The translations under genes and the position numbers were made by a program. Under the pieces are notes generated by a model. That model saw only the letters and a list, made by a program, of their open reading frames with translations. It ran no database searches and was not told where the DNA came from. A stretch of DNA of 64,000 nt from Gavia stellata (Eukaryota; Chordata; Aves; Gaviiformes; Gaviidae), in the NCBI RefSeq assembly GCF_030936135.1, contig NC_082598.1:50560347-50624346 (forward strand), read 5' to 3'. Positions 38,025 to 48,240 of this stretch are shown piece by piece. Numbering within the stretch: the stretch's first letter is position 1; each line of letters opens with the position of its first letter.

Positions 38025-40554
38025 TTTCCTCCTCTTTTCATTTCTGTGGTGGACAGCAGTCAAACTTCATGAGCGTAAAAAAAGTAAACTAGTAGCACTG
38101 GTGTAAGTATGGTTCATCAAAATCTTAACATCTCACACACCAAAAATACGAATAAAGATAAATCAACTGGTAAGCAACAAACCTGGCATTTAAAACTGTA
38201 GGAATTCCTGCTCCTTATTCATTCAAGCTGCATTTAATAAAATCACCCTGCTTCCATGCAGAGAGAAACACGTAAGTGGTCAGATTGTCATCTCAGGTCT
38301 ACGTGCAAGAAATGTCATACCAGGAGTTTTTAATTCTAAACAGATTTAATTTCTGGCACACACAAACACAAGAGAGATTGCGTGCTTACTGCTTGTAGCC
38401 AACCAGTGGCAAAGCGTAAACAAAATCCAAACCAGCAGGGAAAAAGCCAAGCCCTCTAGTCCTATCTGTCCACTCTTCCGACTGTCATTAGCTGCCTTTC
38501 CAGTGGGAGCAGTTGGAGGCAGTTTCTTTGGTGGTCAACTCCGAAGAAGCGAATTTGGAGGCAGGTGTTATTTGGAGAGCGAGCTGAGGAGCTCAGACAG
38601 TATTTGTCAGAGCACTTTATGGCAAATACTTTCAATGTAAGCTCTGGAATAAACCCCATTCTTCTCTGCATGTCCCCACAGCATCTTCCCCTCCAAACAA
38701 ACCCACTGCCTTGAATGAATAGAGAGCAACAATGCTACATTGCTTCTGCTTTTGGGAGAGATTGGTAATAGGAGGCCAAAGATTTGAGAGGGAAAGCATC
38801 CCTCGTGGCAGAAATAAACTGTATAATGTATAGTGAGTTTTTGTTTGCTTAGATAGTGTTCAATCCTTGGCTGCGACAATCATTGTCAACTGAAGATCGA
38901 GTTGCAACTATATTTATGTTAAACATTAAGAAAATAAACCTAGTTGAATTGTTTTCCTAAACAACCAGTTGTAATAGTCTTAGATGTATTTTTTTTTCTT
39001 CATAATAGCATTTCCTTTATATATAAATGTTGCCACCATTTGTGAGCGATGTGAGCAGATGCTGGGAATTCCAGTACTGTGTAGAGGTTTTATAGCTCCC
39101 TTCATATCCTTGCGAAGAGCCTTTGCCATCTTGTGAGAGACTTCAAGGACTTTAGCTATGTTCAAATAAACTTGTGGACCAGCCTGATAATTTTTCTGGT
39201 TTGTTTTTAAATGAAAATCATGGTGTTGACTGACTCTAAATCTTTCTCTATGAGATAAAAACAAAGATGTGGTTCTCTGAGATACTCTGCTGCACATTTC
39301 TGGGAAGTGGTCAAGGTTTCAGTGCTTGATCTGACAAGAACTCTTTGAAGACGACAGTCAGCTCCTGTTCGGCAGTGTTTCTTACCACAGGATTAGAAAC
39401 TGAAAATAAATTATTAACATACTAAGAAGAAAAGTCGATTCTTTCTATCTGAGACCCATCAACAATGTCCTGAAATACCTGATGTTGATGCAGAACTGTG
39501 TTGGAATTCTCTGCTTGGTTAAGACCAAGGTTTGGGAGTATGTTACGGTAAAGCAGCAAGGATGTAATGCATTATGTGTACCTAAAATGTTAGGCATTGC
39601 TAGTATTGAGTATTTGAGGGGGGATGCATGGCAGGTAACCCACCATATATGGTGGTCTTACATTGCTGGATCGCCCTTTAAACAATGCCGGGTTTTTTTT
39701 GGTCTTTTTCAATATTCTTAAATTATTTTGTGTTGGTTTTGCCAGTGCTACCATTTTTGTGTTTCTTGGCAATAATACCTGTACGAGTGTTTAACCTCCG
39801 ATACGTGGTTGGAAGGATTAGCACACTGATACCCCTACACTGCTCAGCCTTCGGTTGAGCAGCGTGGTGTTTTCGGCTTTTGCTGTATGAATCTATACAC
39901 TCAAAGTAACTGCCCCAAGAAATGATCTAGAAGTGGGTAGCTAGGCATTAATAATAATCCATGGTATTGTAATTGCTATTTCTGGATTTTGATGATCTAG
40001 GCTGGAACTTTAGTCATTTAAAGAAGAAGAGTGTTTAACAACTGACAGGCCAATTAAGATACGGTAACGTCTTTGATTTCAACAGATTTAATGTAGCTGA
40101 AAGGTATTAAGTCAAATTCAAGAGTTTTCTTGAATGTCAGTTGTGTAGATATGCGACATGCATACAATATTAACAGAATCCAAATAGCTAATGGAATTGT
40201 TCTATGTGTACATATATTTTCCCCTCTAAAATTACACTAGCTAACAAACTTTTGTAAGCTGGCATGGAAACATGTTTATGATGTTTAGTTGCACCATGTT
40301 TGATGCTTTTACAGTGCAATACTTGTATTCTCGGAATTAAACCAAAGGTAATTTTTTTTCATGCTCTCTCTACTGTAGTGCATGACAGTCTTTTTTCTAC
40401 GTTTGTAATAGATGTAAAAGAAGCCAGATCATACATCCTGTTTTTACCTAAAACATGTATAAGAAGTCTTTTGTCCAAAATGTAGTATAAAGTTAAACTA
40501 AATTGCATTATATTAACCCTTACAAGTGTATTTTCCTAAGCATAGTTACGATTA

Positions 40555-40560
40555 AATAAA
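40555..40560 (+). terminator. Candidate distal REST polyadenylation signal
   Basis: AATAAA within ATTAAATAAACTTTATT, the last hexamer before the AT-rich UTR gives way to GC-richer intergenic DNA. Confidence 0.5.
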
Positions 40561-40869
40561 CTTTATTAAGGAACTTGCAGCTTCTATCTCCCACTCATTA
40601 ATGGCTATGAAAGCCGTTTGTAACTAAAGGCAGGAGCAGTGCAAGCATCGTTGACAGAGCTCTTCAAGACCTCAAGCCGGCAGGGTCTGGGGGAGCCGGT
40701 ACATAGACGCCGTGTGCATGCATATGCAGACTTGACTGCCGACAGGGACAACGGCTCCAGAAATAGGTTCTTTTTCCATTTCAACATACTGTATTCATTT
40801 CCCTGCCTGCTTCAGTGAGGGCAGGGCACAAGGTGGGAGATGCATGCGTACGGATGAGGTTCAAACTTA

Positions 40870-43500
40870 ATGCTGGACCTGTTCGTGACTTTGCAGGACA
40901 GGCCCGGTGGGCATGAAATGCATATTCCCTGCCATGTGAGAAGAAATGCAACTGGAGGGAAGCTGCAGCTTTTAAATTTGAGTTTCAGAGGTAATGCAGG
41001 TGGCAATTTGTTCTGCATTCCAAAAGGGTCTCTGGTGCTGTCTCGTTTGAGGAGTTAACAGTAGATTTATAAAAATGAGGTCACCCATCATCCCTATGGC
41101 TACGATACTGTCTATATAGATACTGAAAATGGCTTGAGAGCTGTGGAGCCCCATATAGCCTGGAAGGGTGACTTTTCATGTCTCTGCCAGCCCGGCCCTT
41201 TTTGAAAACCTGAGCTGGATAAGCCCATGATGCTAACCTGCCTGCTAGGCCTTGCTCATTCTTACCTCGTAACGCAGAACAGTTTTACTTGCCAAGGATC
41301 AAGGCAAACGACATTTGATCAACTTGTGGGGAAAGCTGTATATACAGCTGCTGCAGCTTTGAACAATTTGGGGCGCTCTAGAAGCATAAGAAGTGAGCTT
41401 TTGTCTTCTCTGATTAAATGTTTTCTCATGAGGAATGCCCCCCCAGAGTGCTTTTAGTCTGTCAATGAGAATTTGGGTTTCTGAGCCATGCAGTTAGTAG
41501 TCAAGCAGCAAAGAGCAGGGTGCACCGCTGCCACGGGACGTAGCCTTGGAGGGCTGCAGGGTGGCAGGGGCTGACATCACCTAGGTAAGGGGCAGGTTTT
41601 GGTTTGCTCCCCTCGAAGTCTTGTAGAGAGCCTGTATGCAGTTCATGGTAACGCCGGTGTAAGGACAGGGAACAGGAGTGGTACCCGAGCCTGCCCGTGG
41701 GCTGCAAGGGTGATGCTCTGAGAGGGTGGCATAGAGGCGGCAGGGTCTGGGTACTTGTGTGCCTCTCTGCCTGTGTTGTGTGAGTTAATGATTTCAAACT
41801 GGATTGATAGAGGAGGCCCTGCCCTTTGTACCACCAGCTAGTGCGGCCCCCCACCCCCGGGAAGGTGTTCTGGGGACAAGCCAGCTGAAACGAGAGAACA
41901 CAAGTGGGTTGGCAACCTGAGAAACCATTTTCCCTTAAACCTGCAGTCAGGTCATCCTTATTGTTGCAAGCTCCTTGCACCTTGGCGGAAATCCTGTTAG
42001 TTTTTTCTTAGTAGAAAACCAGGATAAAACCTGCTAGGCTGAAAACATGCTTAGAAGCTGCTTTATGCCAAGTTGTTTTTTTTACAGAACTGGTAGCCGA
42101 GTACAAGTGCATGGCTCCGCAGTACCTTGCAGGCCAGTGTGAGCTCCTGCCCACACACCGAGATGCCCAAAAGGTGAGTTAGCTCAAGTGGGGGATGGCT
42201 TAGCTTCCTGCTGGCTTCTATGGGGACAGGGCAAGCTCACATCTTAATTCAGCTGCCTTACTCAGGCTTTGCCGATGCTCTGACGGAGCCGAAATGCGAG
42301 GTTCCTGATTTTGGTTCAGTGGCTGGGTTTTGTTTGCTTGTTTTTAAAGCTTAGCCATGCTGGCACAAGTGGCTTTGCCTTGTTCATGTATAACCTGTAG
42401 ATAGCAAAAGGTAATTCTAGAGGGACAAAACCCTTCCCTTGGCCAGGTTATATTTTTAAGCTTGGTAAATTGAGTTCCCTGCATATCCCTCCTTTGCTGG
42501 AAGGACCAGACCTGCAGCAAGGCAACGTCCTGGCAGTGCTCTGACACCCTCGGGCTCAAGCCAAGTGGCTGAACCTCTTCCCTTGCCCATGGGCTGGTCA
42601 AAGGGGCCGTCCTTGGTCTCCTTTAGTCCTGTATAGGTCAGAGCGCTCAAACTGCTGTCATCTGCAGCAGAGCCATGCTGGAGGTGAGGGGACAGATGAG
42701 GTTTGTGGCTGGGTTTGTTTCCATCACAAACAGACGAAGGAGAGTTGGGGCAAAAAGTGGAGTGGGAAGATGGTGACCGGCCCTTGGTGGGGATGCGAGG
42801 GACAGGGACATGGCAATGCCCTGGGTGGTTACAAAGCAGCAGGACCACCTCCCGAGTACTGGCGCAGGTGTGTGCTGCCTTAAGAAGGGACGCAGGAGGT
42901 GAAACTGCCAAGGGGCAGTAATTCTTAAGTGGAGACTTCAGGAGCGCACGCTTGCAGCATAGCACACGCTTGCGCAATGCTCTTAACACACATCTGCGGA
43001 GTTGCAGGCACGCACCCCACGCTCCCAGCATAGCATGCGCTCCCCAGCTAACACACGGGCAGCACAGCACATGTTCGCCTGCCCTCTGATCTGGCCTGGC
43101 TGTTTGCACTTTTTTCAGCATCCCTGAGCCCTGCAATCATGGAGGAAAACCAAAAAGGCGGCTGAGCTCCTTTCCAGTTGCTGTGTTGGGGCTCCTGGTT
43201 TTAACAAAGGGCTCATATGCTGCTCTAGTCCTTCCAAAAGGCACTAAGCCCTGGGCCTGCTCAGAGCTGGCCAGAATAACCCTGATGGTTTGAGGGCTTT
43301 TTTTTTTCTTTTTCTCCTCTTTCTTGATTCAGTGCTGCCTGGTGAGGCTGGACTGGGGACCTGAGGCACAGAATAATTCAAAGATGTGGCCACAGCCATA
43401 CCATGGCACCCAATATGTGGCACGGGATGTGACCACCAACTCATCCTCAGCAGCAGCCGGTCAAGAATTCCTCCTGGTGTTTCAGGACGCTGCTCACTGA
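40870..43500 (+). CDS. Unrecognised three-exon open frame (candidate novel gene)
   Basis: Three segments with good splice signals join in frame. Segment 40870-40990 has an ATG at 40870, or an acceptor TTTGCAG before 40897, and ends AGAG|GTAATG. Segment 42088-42173 runs from TTTTTTTTACAG to AAAAG|GTGAGT. Segment 43333-43500 follows a very long pyrimidine tract ending TTCTTGATTCAG and closes with TGA. The total is 375 nt, 124 residues. The middle exon reads LVAEYKCMAPQYLAGQCELL. The last reads CCLVRLDWGPEAQNN and ends EFLLVFQDAAH. The product would be cysteine-bearing, with no signal peptide, membrane span or domain I recognise. The ATG context is weak, and I see no plus-strand AATAAA near the end. 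It could be a small gene, an alternative tail of REST, a lncRNA with chance coding, or coincidence. Confidence 0.25.
42930..43085. repeat. Degenerate short repeat patch
   Basis: The motifs CACGCTTGC/CACGCTCCC, CAGCATAGCA and ACACAC/ACACGG recur in the same order about every 40-75 bp. This looks like a decayed minisatellite of roughly three units. No coding role is evident. Confidence 0.45.
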
Positions 43501-45944
43501 CTGACCTGCACGGACACAACTCTCCTCTGCCACCAGAGAAACCACTGAGACGGGTCAATGCACCGCCAGGGCACGGACCCATCACCAAGTTTCTGCTCCA
43601 GCACCAGTCCTGCTGGGCAACTCCCAGCAGTTTAGCTACAAGATCAGTGAAGACAGTTGCTGGTGAATGGCAAGTTTATAGGCAATGACAATGACAAGCT
43701 GTGAATCACAGGAAATCAGCAGGAAGCAGATGCTCGAAACTTCTGGTCCATTAGGCTCCCAGCCCAATGCGCCTCTCCCCACATTACAGGCTATTTCGGG
43801 AGCGTTAACAGTGGGCAAAATTTCAAACTGCATGGGACTTGGTCTGCTCTTGCCCTGAAAAGCAGCGGCCATTTTCCTAGGCTGGGAGTCCCCTGCCATG
43901 AGCAGCTCTGAAAAGGGGAAAGCCACTGGGCAGGGAAAGGAAGCCGCTTTTTTTTTTTTTTTTGGGTGAGCTCGCACCACATCGGATTCGTGCCAAAGCA
44001 AACCAACCCACGGGCTCCCAGCCACGGCAGCATGTCCCTGCTTGCAGGGCAGTGGGGAGATGCAGCCCTCCCTTGCCTGGCCCAGTGCTGCACCCCGCGC
44101 TTCCCCGGCTCAAGCCCGGCTCTGCGCTTTGCTGGGAAGTCAGGGAGCGCGCCCGTCCAGGTACACAAACACCTCCGGGTGCTGCAACCACCCGCCGGCT
44201 CAAAGGCATTGCCAGCCAGCTTTAGCTGTTACACGTTCAAGTCTGTCCTTCTGTAGGATTTTACCTGTATTTTAACTACCCCATCCTAAGCCATGAGCTG
44301 TTTTTTGTGTGCAGTTCTCCAGCAAACTGAGCGGTTCTGCTGAATACACTCTTCTGGAGCAGCTATAAATGATTGCACCCTGCTAGTGCACACCTGGGAC
44401 CTTCCCAGCCCTCTCCTTACACCTCATTTTTGCGCACAGACTCAAACCACCTTTGCTTTTGGCTCCCATGCTAAGATGAAATTAGCTGTTGTCCACAGGC
44501 ATGGTAAAATTAGCCTTACCTTTCAGGCTGCCTGGCATAAACCAGGCACGAACCCTCCCTTTGAGAAGCATTTCAGAGCAGGTCTTCAGCTCCGGTGTAA
44601 TTCAGCCCGGGGAGCTCATAAAAGGCATGTCTGTGCTTTCATTGGGGCACTAATTGCTTCCACATTACAACCTCCTGCCTGCTGAGGTTTAGCATCTGTC
44701 AGGAGCACCCATTTTTGTTCCTGGCTGGGGCTGTTGCTGGCTGGCTGCTGCTCTCGTGACACAGCACGGCTTTTGCAAAAGCCCTTCAACACCTGCACAA
44801 CTCAAGCCCCTGTGCTGCTCCAGCTCACCCCTTGCCTGTCTGGGTTGGACCGAAAAGGACGCTGGGCAGGGGAGTCATGCACACCCCCTCCCCGCACTTT
44901 CCCATGTTGGCAGCAAGCCTTTTCTCCTGGGTACACCTCCGGCACCTCCTGAACCCATGCACAGCCCACCCCTTCTTGTGAAAAGGCTTTTTTTTTCTTT
45001 TTCCAAAAGCAGAGAACCAGCTACACCAATTACTTGCCTTGGCTGCAATTTTTCACGTCCAGCCCCTGGGCTGAGGACCACCGCTGTAACAGAGGCAGGT
45101 CTTCCAATTACACTTTCCGCATGTGGAGCTCTTTGCCTTTCATGTTGTGTCTTTCCCAGACTTAGAGCGGCGGAGGAATGTTACAGGGGATGCCTGGTTT
45201 GGATTTGTCAAGCTAGTTTGAACAGACCGCAGCCAGACCCTTTTCCTGCCTCCCACTTTAGCTGAGAGCGCTGTGCCTTTTTCCATGCCTGCTTTCTGAG
45301 GGCTGCTCCGCATAACCCCCCCCAAACAAGGAGGTGAAAGCAGAAGAGGTGCTTGCCACTGTCTTCTCCCACACCCCCTGTTAAATCAAATGTGTTACGG
45401 GCACAAGACAGGTTCTCCTCAAGGCACAAAACATTGCCTATCTGTGTAACGGCGTAAGTAAAAACCGATGCCTGTGGTTAGCTCTGGCTGGAAATGTCCT
45501 TGTAGGCAGCAAGATGAGGCGAGTGCTGGGTTTCTGCAGGCTGGCCCTGTTGAGCTGTCTAAACGTAGCTGCAGTGCAGGCTGGTGAAGAGGCATCTTTA
45601 AGCATCATCATCCAAACTGAAGCAACTTCTCCAGCCGAGGCTGCACACCCACAAAGGAGCACACAGAGACAGTGGTGGGAAGGGGAGCCCAAATAATACC
45701 CTGCCAGGCTACTCCCAGGCCCATCATCGGGGCCATCAGCCCACCAAAGGCCCATCTGCTCAAGTCTAGAGCTGCCCAGGGGCACAATGGCAGAGAGGAA
45801 CGCAGCTGAGGGACTCCTGAGGAATGAACACCCTGTCTGGGCCCCTTTCAGGGCTGTCCTTGCAGAGCCATCAGCCCCCCTGTCCAGGAGCAAAAGCCAT
45901 CACCGTAAGTCTTTGTCTTGGGGAGATGTCATCAATGTATATTA

Positions 45945-46275
45945 ACACCTGAAAGGAGGGTGCAAAGAGGACGGAGCCAGGCTCTTTCAGCGGTGCCCAG
46001 TGCCACGACCAACAGCAATGGGCACAAACTGAAACACAGGAGGTGCCATCTGAGCATCAGGAAACACTTTTTTACTGTGCGGGTGACCGAGCGCTGGCAC
46101 AGGTTGCCCAGAGAGGTGGTGGGGTCTTCCTCCTTGGAGACAGTAAAAAACCATCCAGAGCGAGTACTGGACAGCCTGCTCTGCTCTAGGTGGCTCCGCT
46201 GGAGCAGGGGCGTTGGACCCGGCGACCGCCCGAAGTCCCTTCAACGTCAACCATGCTGCGAGTCTGTGTCTCATG
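45945..46275 (+). mobile_element. CR1 LINE 3' fragment
   Basis: This is a sense-oriented CR1 3' region in the usual order: a GACGGAGCCAGGCTCTTTCA block, CAATGGGCACAAACTGAAAC, ATCAGGAAACACTTTTTTAC, GTGACCGAGCGCTGGCACAG, GTTGCCCAGAGAGGTGGTGG and the final TCAACGTCAACCATGCTGCG. It is truncated at the 5' end and clearly mutated, with no intact reverse transcriptase. Confidence 0.93.
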
Positions 46276-46309
46276 GAGCTCCTTTTGAGCTAAGGGGGAT
46301 TGCTGTCTA

Positions 46310-47260
46310 GGGGTGTGGGACACATCAGGGGATGCAGGGGAAGAACGCACAGGACTTATTATAGGATGTTCAGGGGAAGAATCAAACGTGGGAAAAGGGA
46401 GGGATTTAGGTGATTTGGGGAACAAGTGTGGGAAATAGAGGGGTAAGGGGATAAAGAGGGCTAGTTGTGTAAATAGTTGGCTAATCGCTATAATTGCCTG
46501 GCCATGCCCTGCACCTGGTCAGCAAAATCTGTCCTGTGTCCTCATTAAATTTCTTTCTAACTTTCTGACTTGAGGGCTCTGTATTCTGTCTCCATGTGTG
46601 CACAGGGGTATGTGAGGGCAGCAGCTGGAGGCAGACCATGGGTCACAGGAGCTCTGTGTCCATGGTGCAGCAACTGAAGTGGGGAGGAGGGTGCAATAGC
46701 TAGTGAAAATCAAGCTGAACTAGCTGGAGAGCAGGTGAAATGGCCTGGGAGAAAAGGGGTGTGGGGGTCTCTTAAGGGCCAACTCAGGGTGTCAGAGCAC
46801 TTGGATGTCTCTAGAACTGAGAGCACAAGGCTACAGGGCCAGGGGAGTCCTGGCCACTTGTGTGTCTGTGAGTAAGGGTGTCTGTACCAGTAACTGGAGT
46901 GGGGCTGCAGCCTCAGGGGCTCACACCTCCAGGTGCCAGCAACTGGCAGAATGGCATCCAGGGACCAGCAGTTGCTGGAGGGATCTACCACGTACGTGTG
47001 TGTGTGAGACAGCACCAATGGCCTGTATAATGTTCACATTAAGTGCTGTGTATCAGTCTGATCTGTGTGGCCACACATATATGTATGCGGTGTGTCTGTG
47101 TGCTCTGTGCCTATTGGGAATACATCTTCAGCCTCATCAGTGGTCGGACCTGGCAGGATGGTGCTGCAGCAGCCCCACCTCTCTTTGGCTGTCAGACCTG
47201 GCACAATACTTTCCTCTAACACTGGCCCTCCTGCTGGAGCTTTTGTGTAGTTAGCACGAT
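46310..47260 (+). mobile_element. LTR-like fossil of a probable avian endogenous retrovirus
   Basis: The stretch begins with a TG-initial block (TGTGGGACAC at 46314) and carries a late ATTAAA signal (about 46542) followed by a CT-rich TTTCTTTCTAACTTTCTGAC segment, as in many avian LTRs. It then continues as a repeat-like block. No gag, pol or env similarity is visible, so at most a solitary LTR or LTR fragment remains, old and without coding capacity. The family and exact ends cannot be set from memory, and the retroviral assignment is an inference. Confidence 0.45.
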
Positions 47261-47310
47261 GCTTATGTCCCCACAAGAATGCGTTGACAGAGATTTGAAA
47301 AGGATACAAA

Positions 47311-48034
47311 AGGAGTGCATGTCTGAAGTTTTATTCTACACCCTCAGTTTCAGAAACCTTTACACAAACTACAGAAACCAAATCAAAGCAACAAGTTGCA
47401 AAAGTTTCCTAGTTTTCGTTAATTCACCCTTCATGTGTCCAAAAGCAAAGTGCTGCACTCCCTCATCTCCCCCAGACGCTGAAGGACTGAAAGGACCTGA
47501 TTTTTGGTCGATGTTGTTGAATTACTATCAGTCACTAGGGAGGTCATACCCACACTGGAGCATTCCCCGCTCCTCCCCCCTCCCTCCACCTCCTTCAACT
47601 CAGGAAAAACCATAAAGCCTCCAAGAACAAGGTGATGGTTTCTGACCTGTGGAAGCATGTCCGCAAGAGAAGACCTACTCTATGAGCAGCAGAGCCAGGC
47701 CAGGGCAGGCAGGAGAGTTTCCATCCTGTATTTCAAGAGGGAACAAGTAAAGGGATTTCCTCACAGATACTGGCAGGTCCAAGGGAGAAGCTGTTTCACC
47801 TCTCACAGCGAGGCACCAGCCACTCAGCTCATTCAAAATGGCTACAGTTCAGTAGCTGGATCAGGTGTGGACTTGTGGAGTCCTGAATCAGGCACTTTAC
47901 TTCCCCCCAGGCCTGCTTTCAAAAATGTGCCTGTCTGCCTTTAAAATGGAGTCCAAGCTCTCCCAAATATCAATAAGCAACCAGGTTCTCCAGAGGCTGT
48001 TCTGTCTTCTGCCTTGCTCAGATGATGGGAAGTG
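47311..48034 (-). other. Probable NOA1 3' UTR
   Basis: Non-coding sequence beyond the NOA1 stop on the minus strand. The first AATAAA read on that strand lies at plus positions 47330-47335 (TTTATT). The UTR would then be about 700 nt and end near the LTR-like fossil. Confidence 0.4.
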
Positions 48035-48240
48035 CTATCTCCTCCCCGTAGTTTTCAGGTTTTCCACCAGGGAAGGAGGTTTTTTGGTCCTATAAGCAGC
48101 AGTGCCTGTGATCCGGGCCCCTCTGATGGTACTGATATACGGCAAAAGGGGAGGCTCCCGCACCACCAATGCGGTGCCCTTGGGAGTATAGGCTCGGAGC
48201 AGCAATTTCTCTTCCGCGTGAGCTGTCACTGCCACCCAGC
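48035..48240 (-). CDS. NOA1: NOA1 coding exon 7 (terminal)
   Basis: The acceptor TTTTTTTGGTTGTGCAG opens [20 protein letters not shown], which aligns to the human GWVSVTPNFKDRLHLRGYTP region. The exon ends LKTTGRR at a stop codon at 48035-48037. It lacks the human KKKGKINV ending. Confidence 0.93.

Larger units (their letters stand above)
36747..40580 (+). other. Probable REST 3' UTR
   Basis: About 3.8 kb of AT-rich DNA follows the REST stop without coding signal. Human REST also has a long 3' UTR. AATAAA hexamers are at 37913-37918, 38151-38156, 38933-38938, 39165-39170 and 40555-40560. Base composition turns GC-richer just after the last, which I take as the likely distal end. The other hexamers suggest alternative shorter UTRs. 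Confidence 0.6.
40581..47310. other. REST-NOA1 intergenic region
   Basis: About 6.7 kb between the convergent ends of REST and NOA1. It includes the unrecognised three-exon open frame (40870-43500), a degenerate short-repeat patch (about 42930-43085), a CR1 copy (about 45945-46275) and an LTR-like fossil (about 46310-47260). Long open frames elsewhere, such as minus-strand 42456-43136, look like GC-content artefacts. Confidence 0.55.

Noticed and set aside
42456-43136. 226-codon minus-strand open frame
   Set aside because: Low-complexity, cysteine/proline-rich wording with no motif, in a GC-richer repeat-containing region. It overlaps the candidate plus-strand gene.
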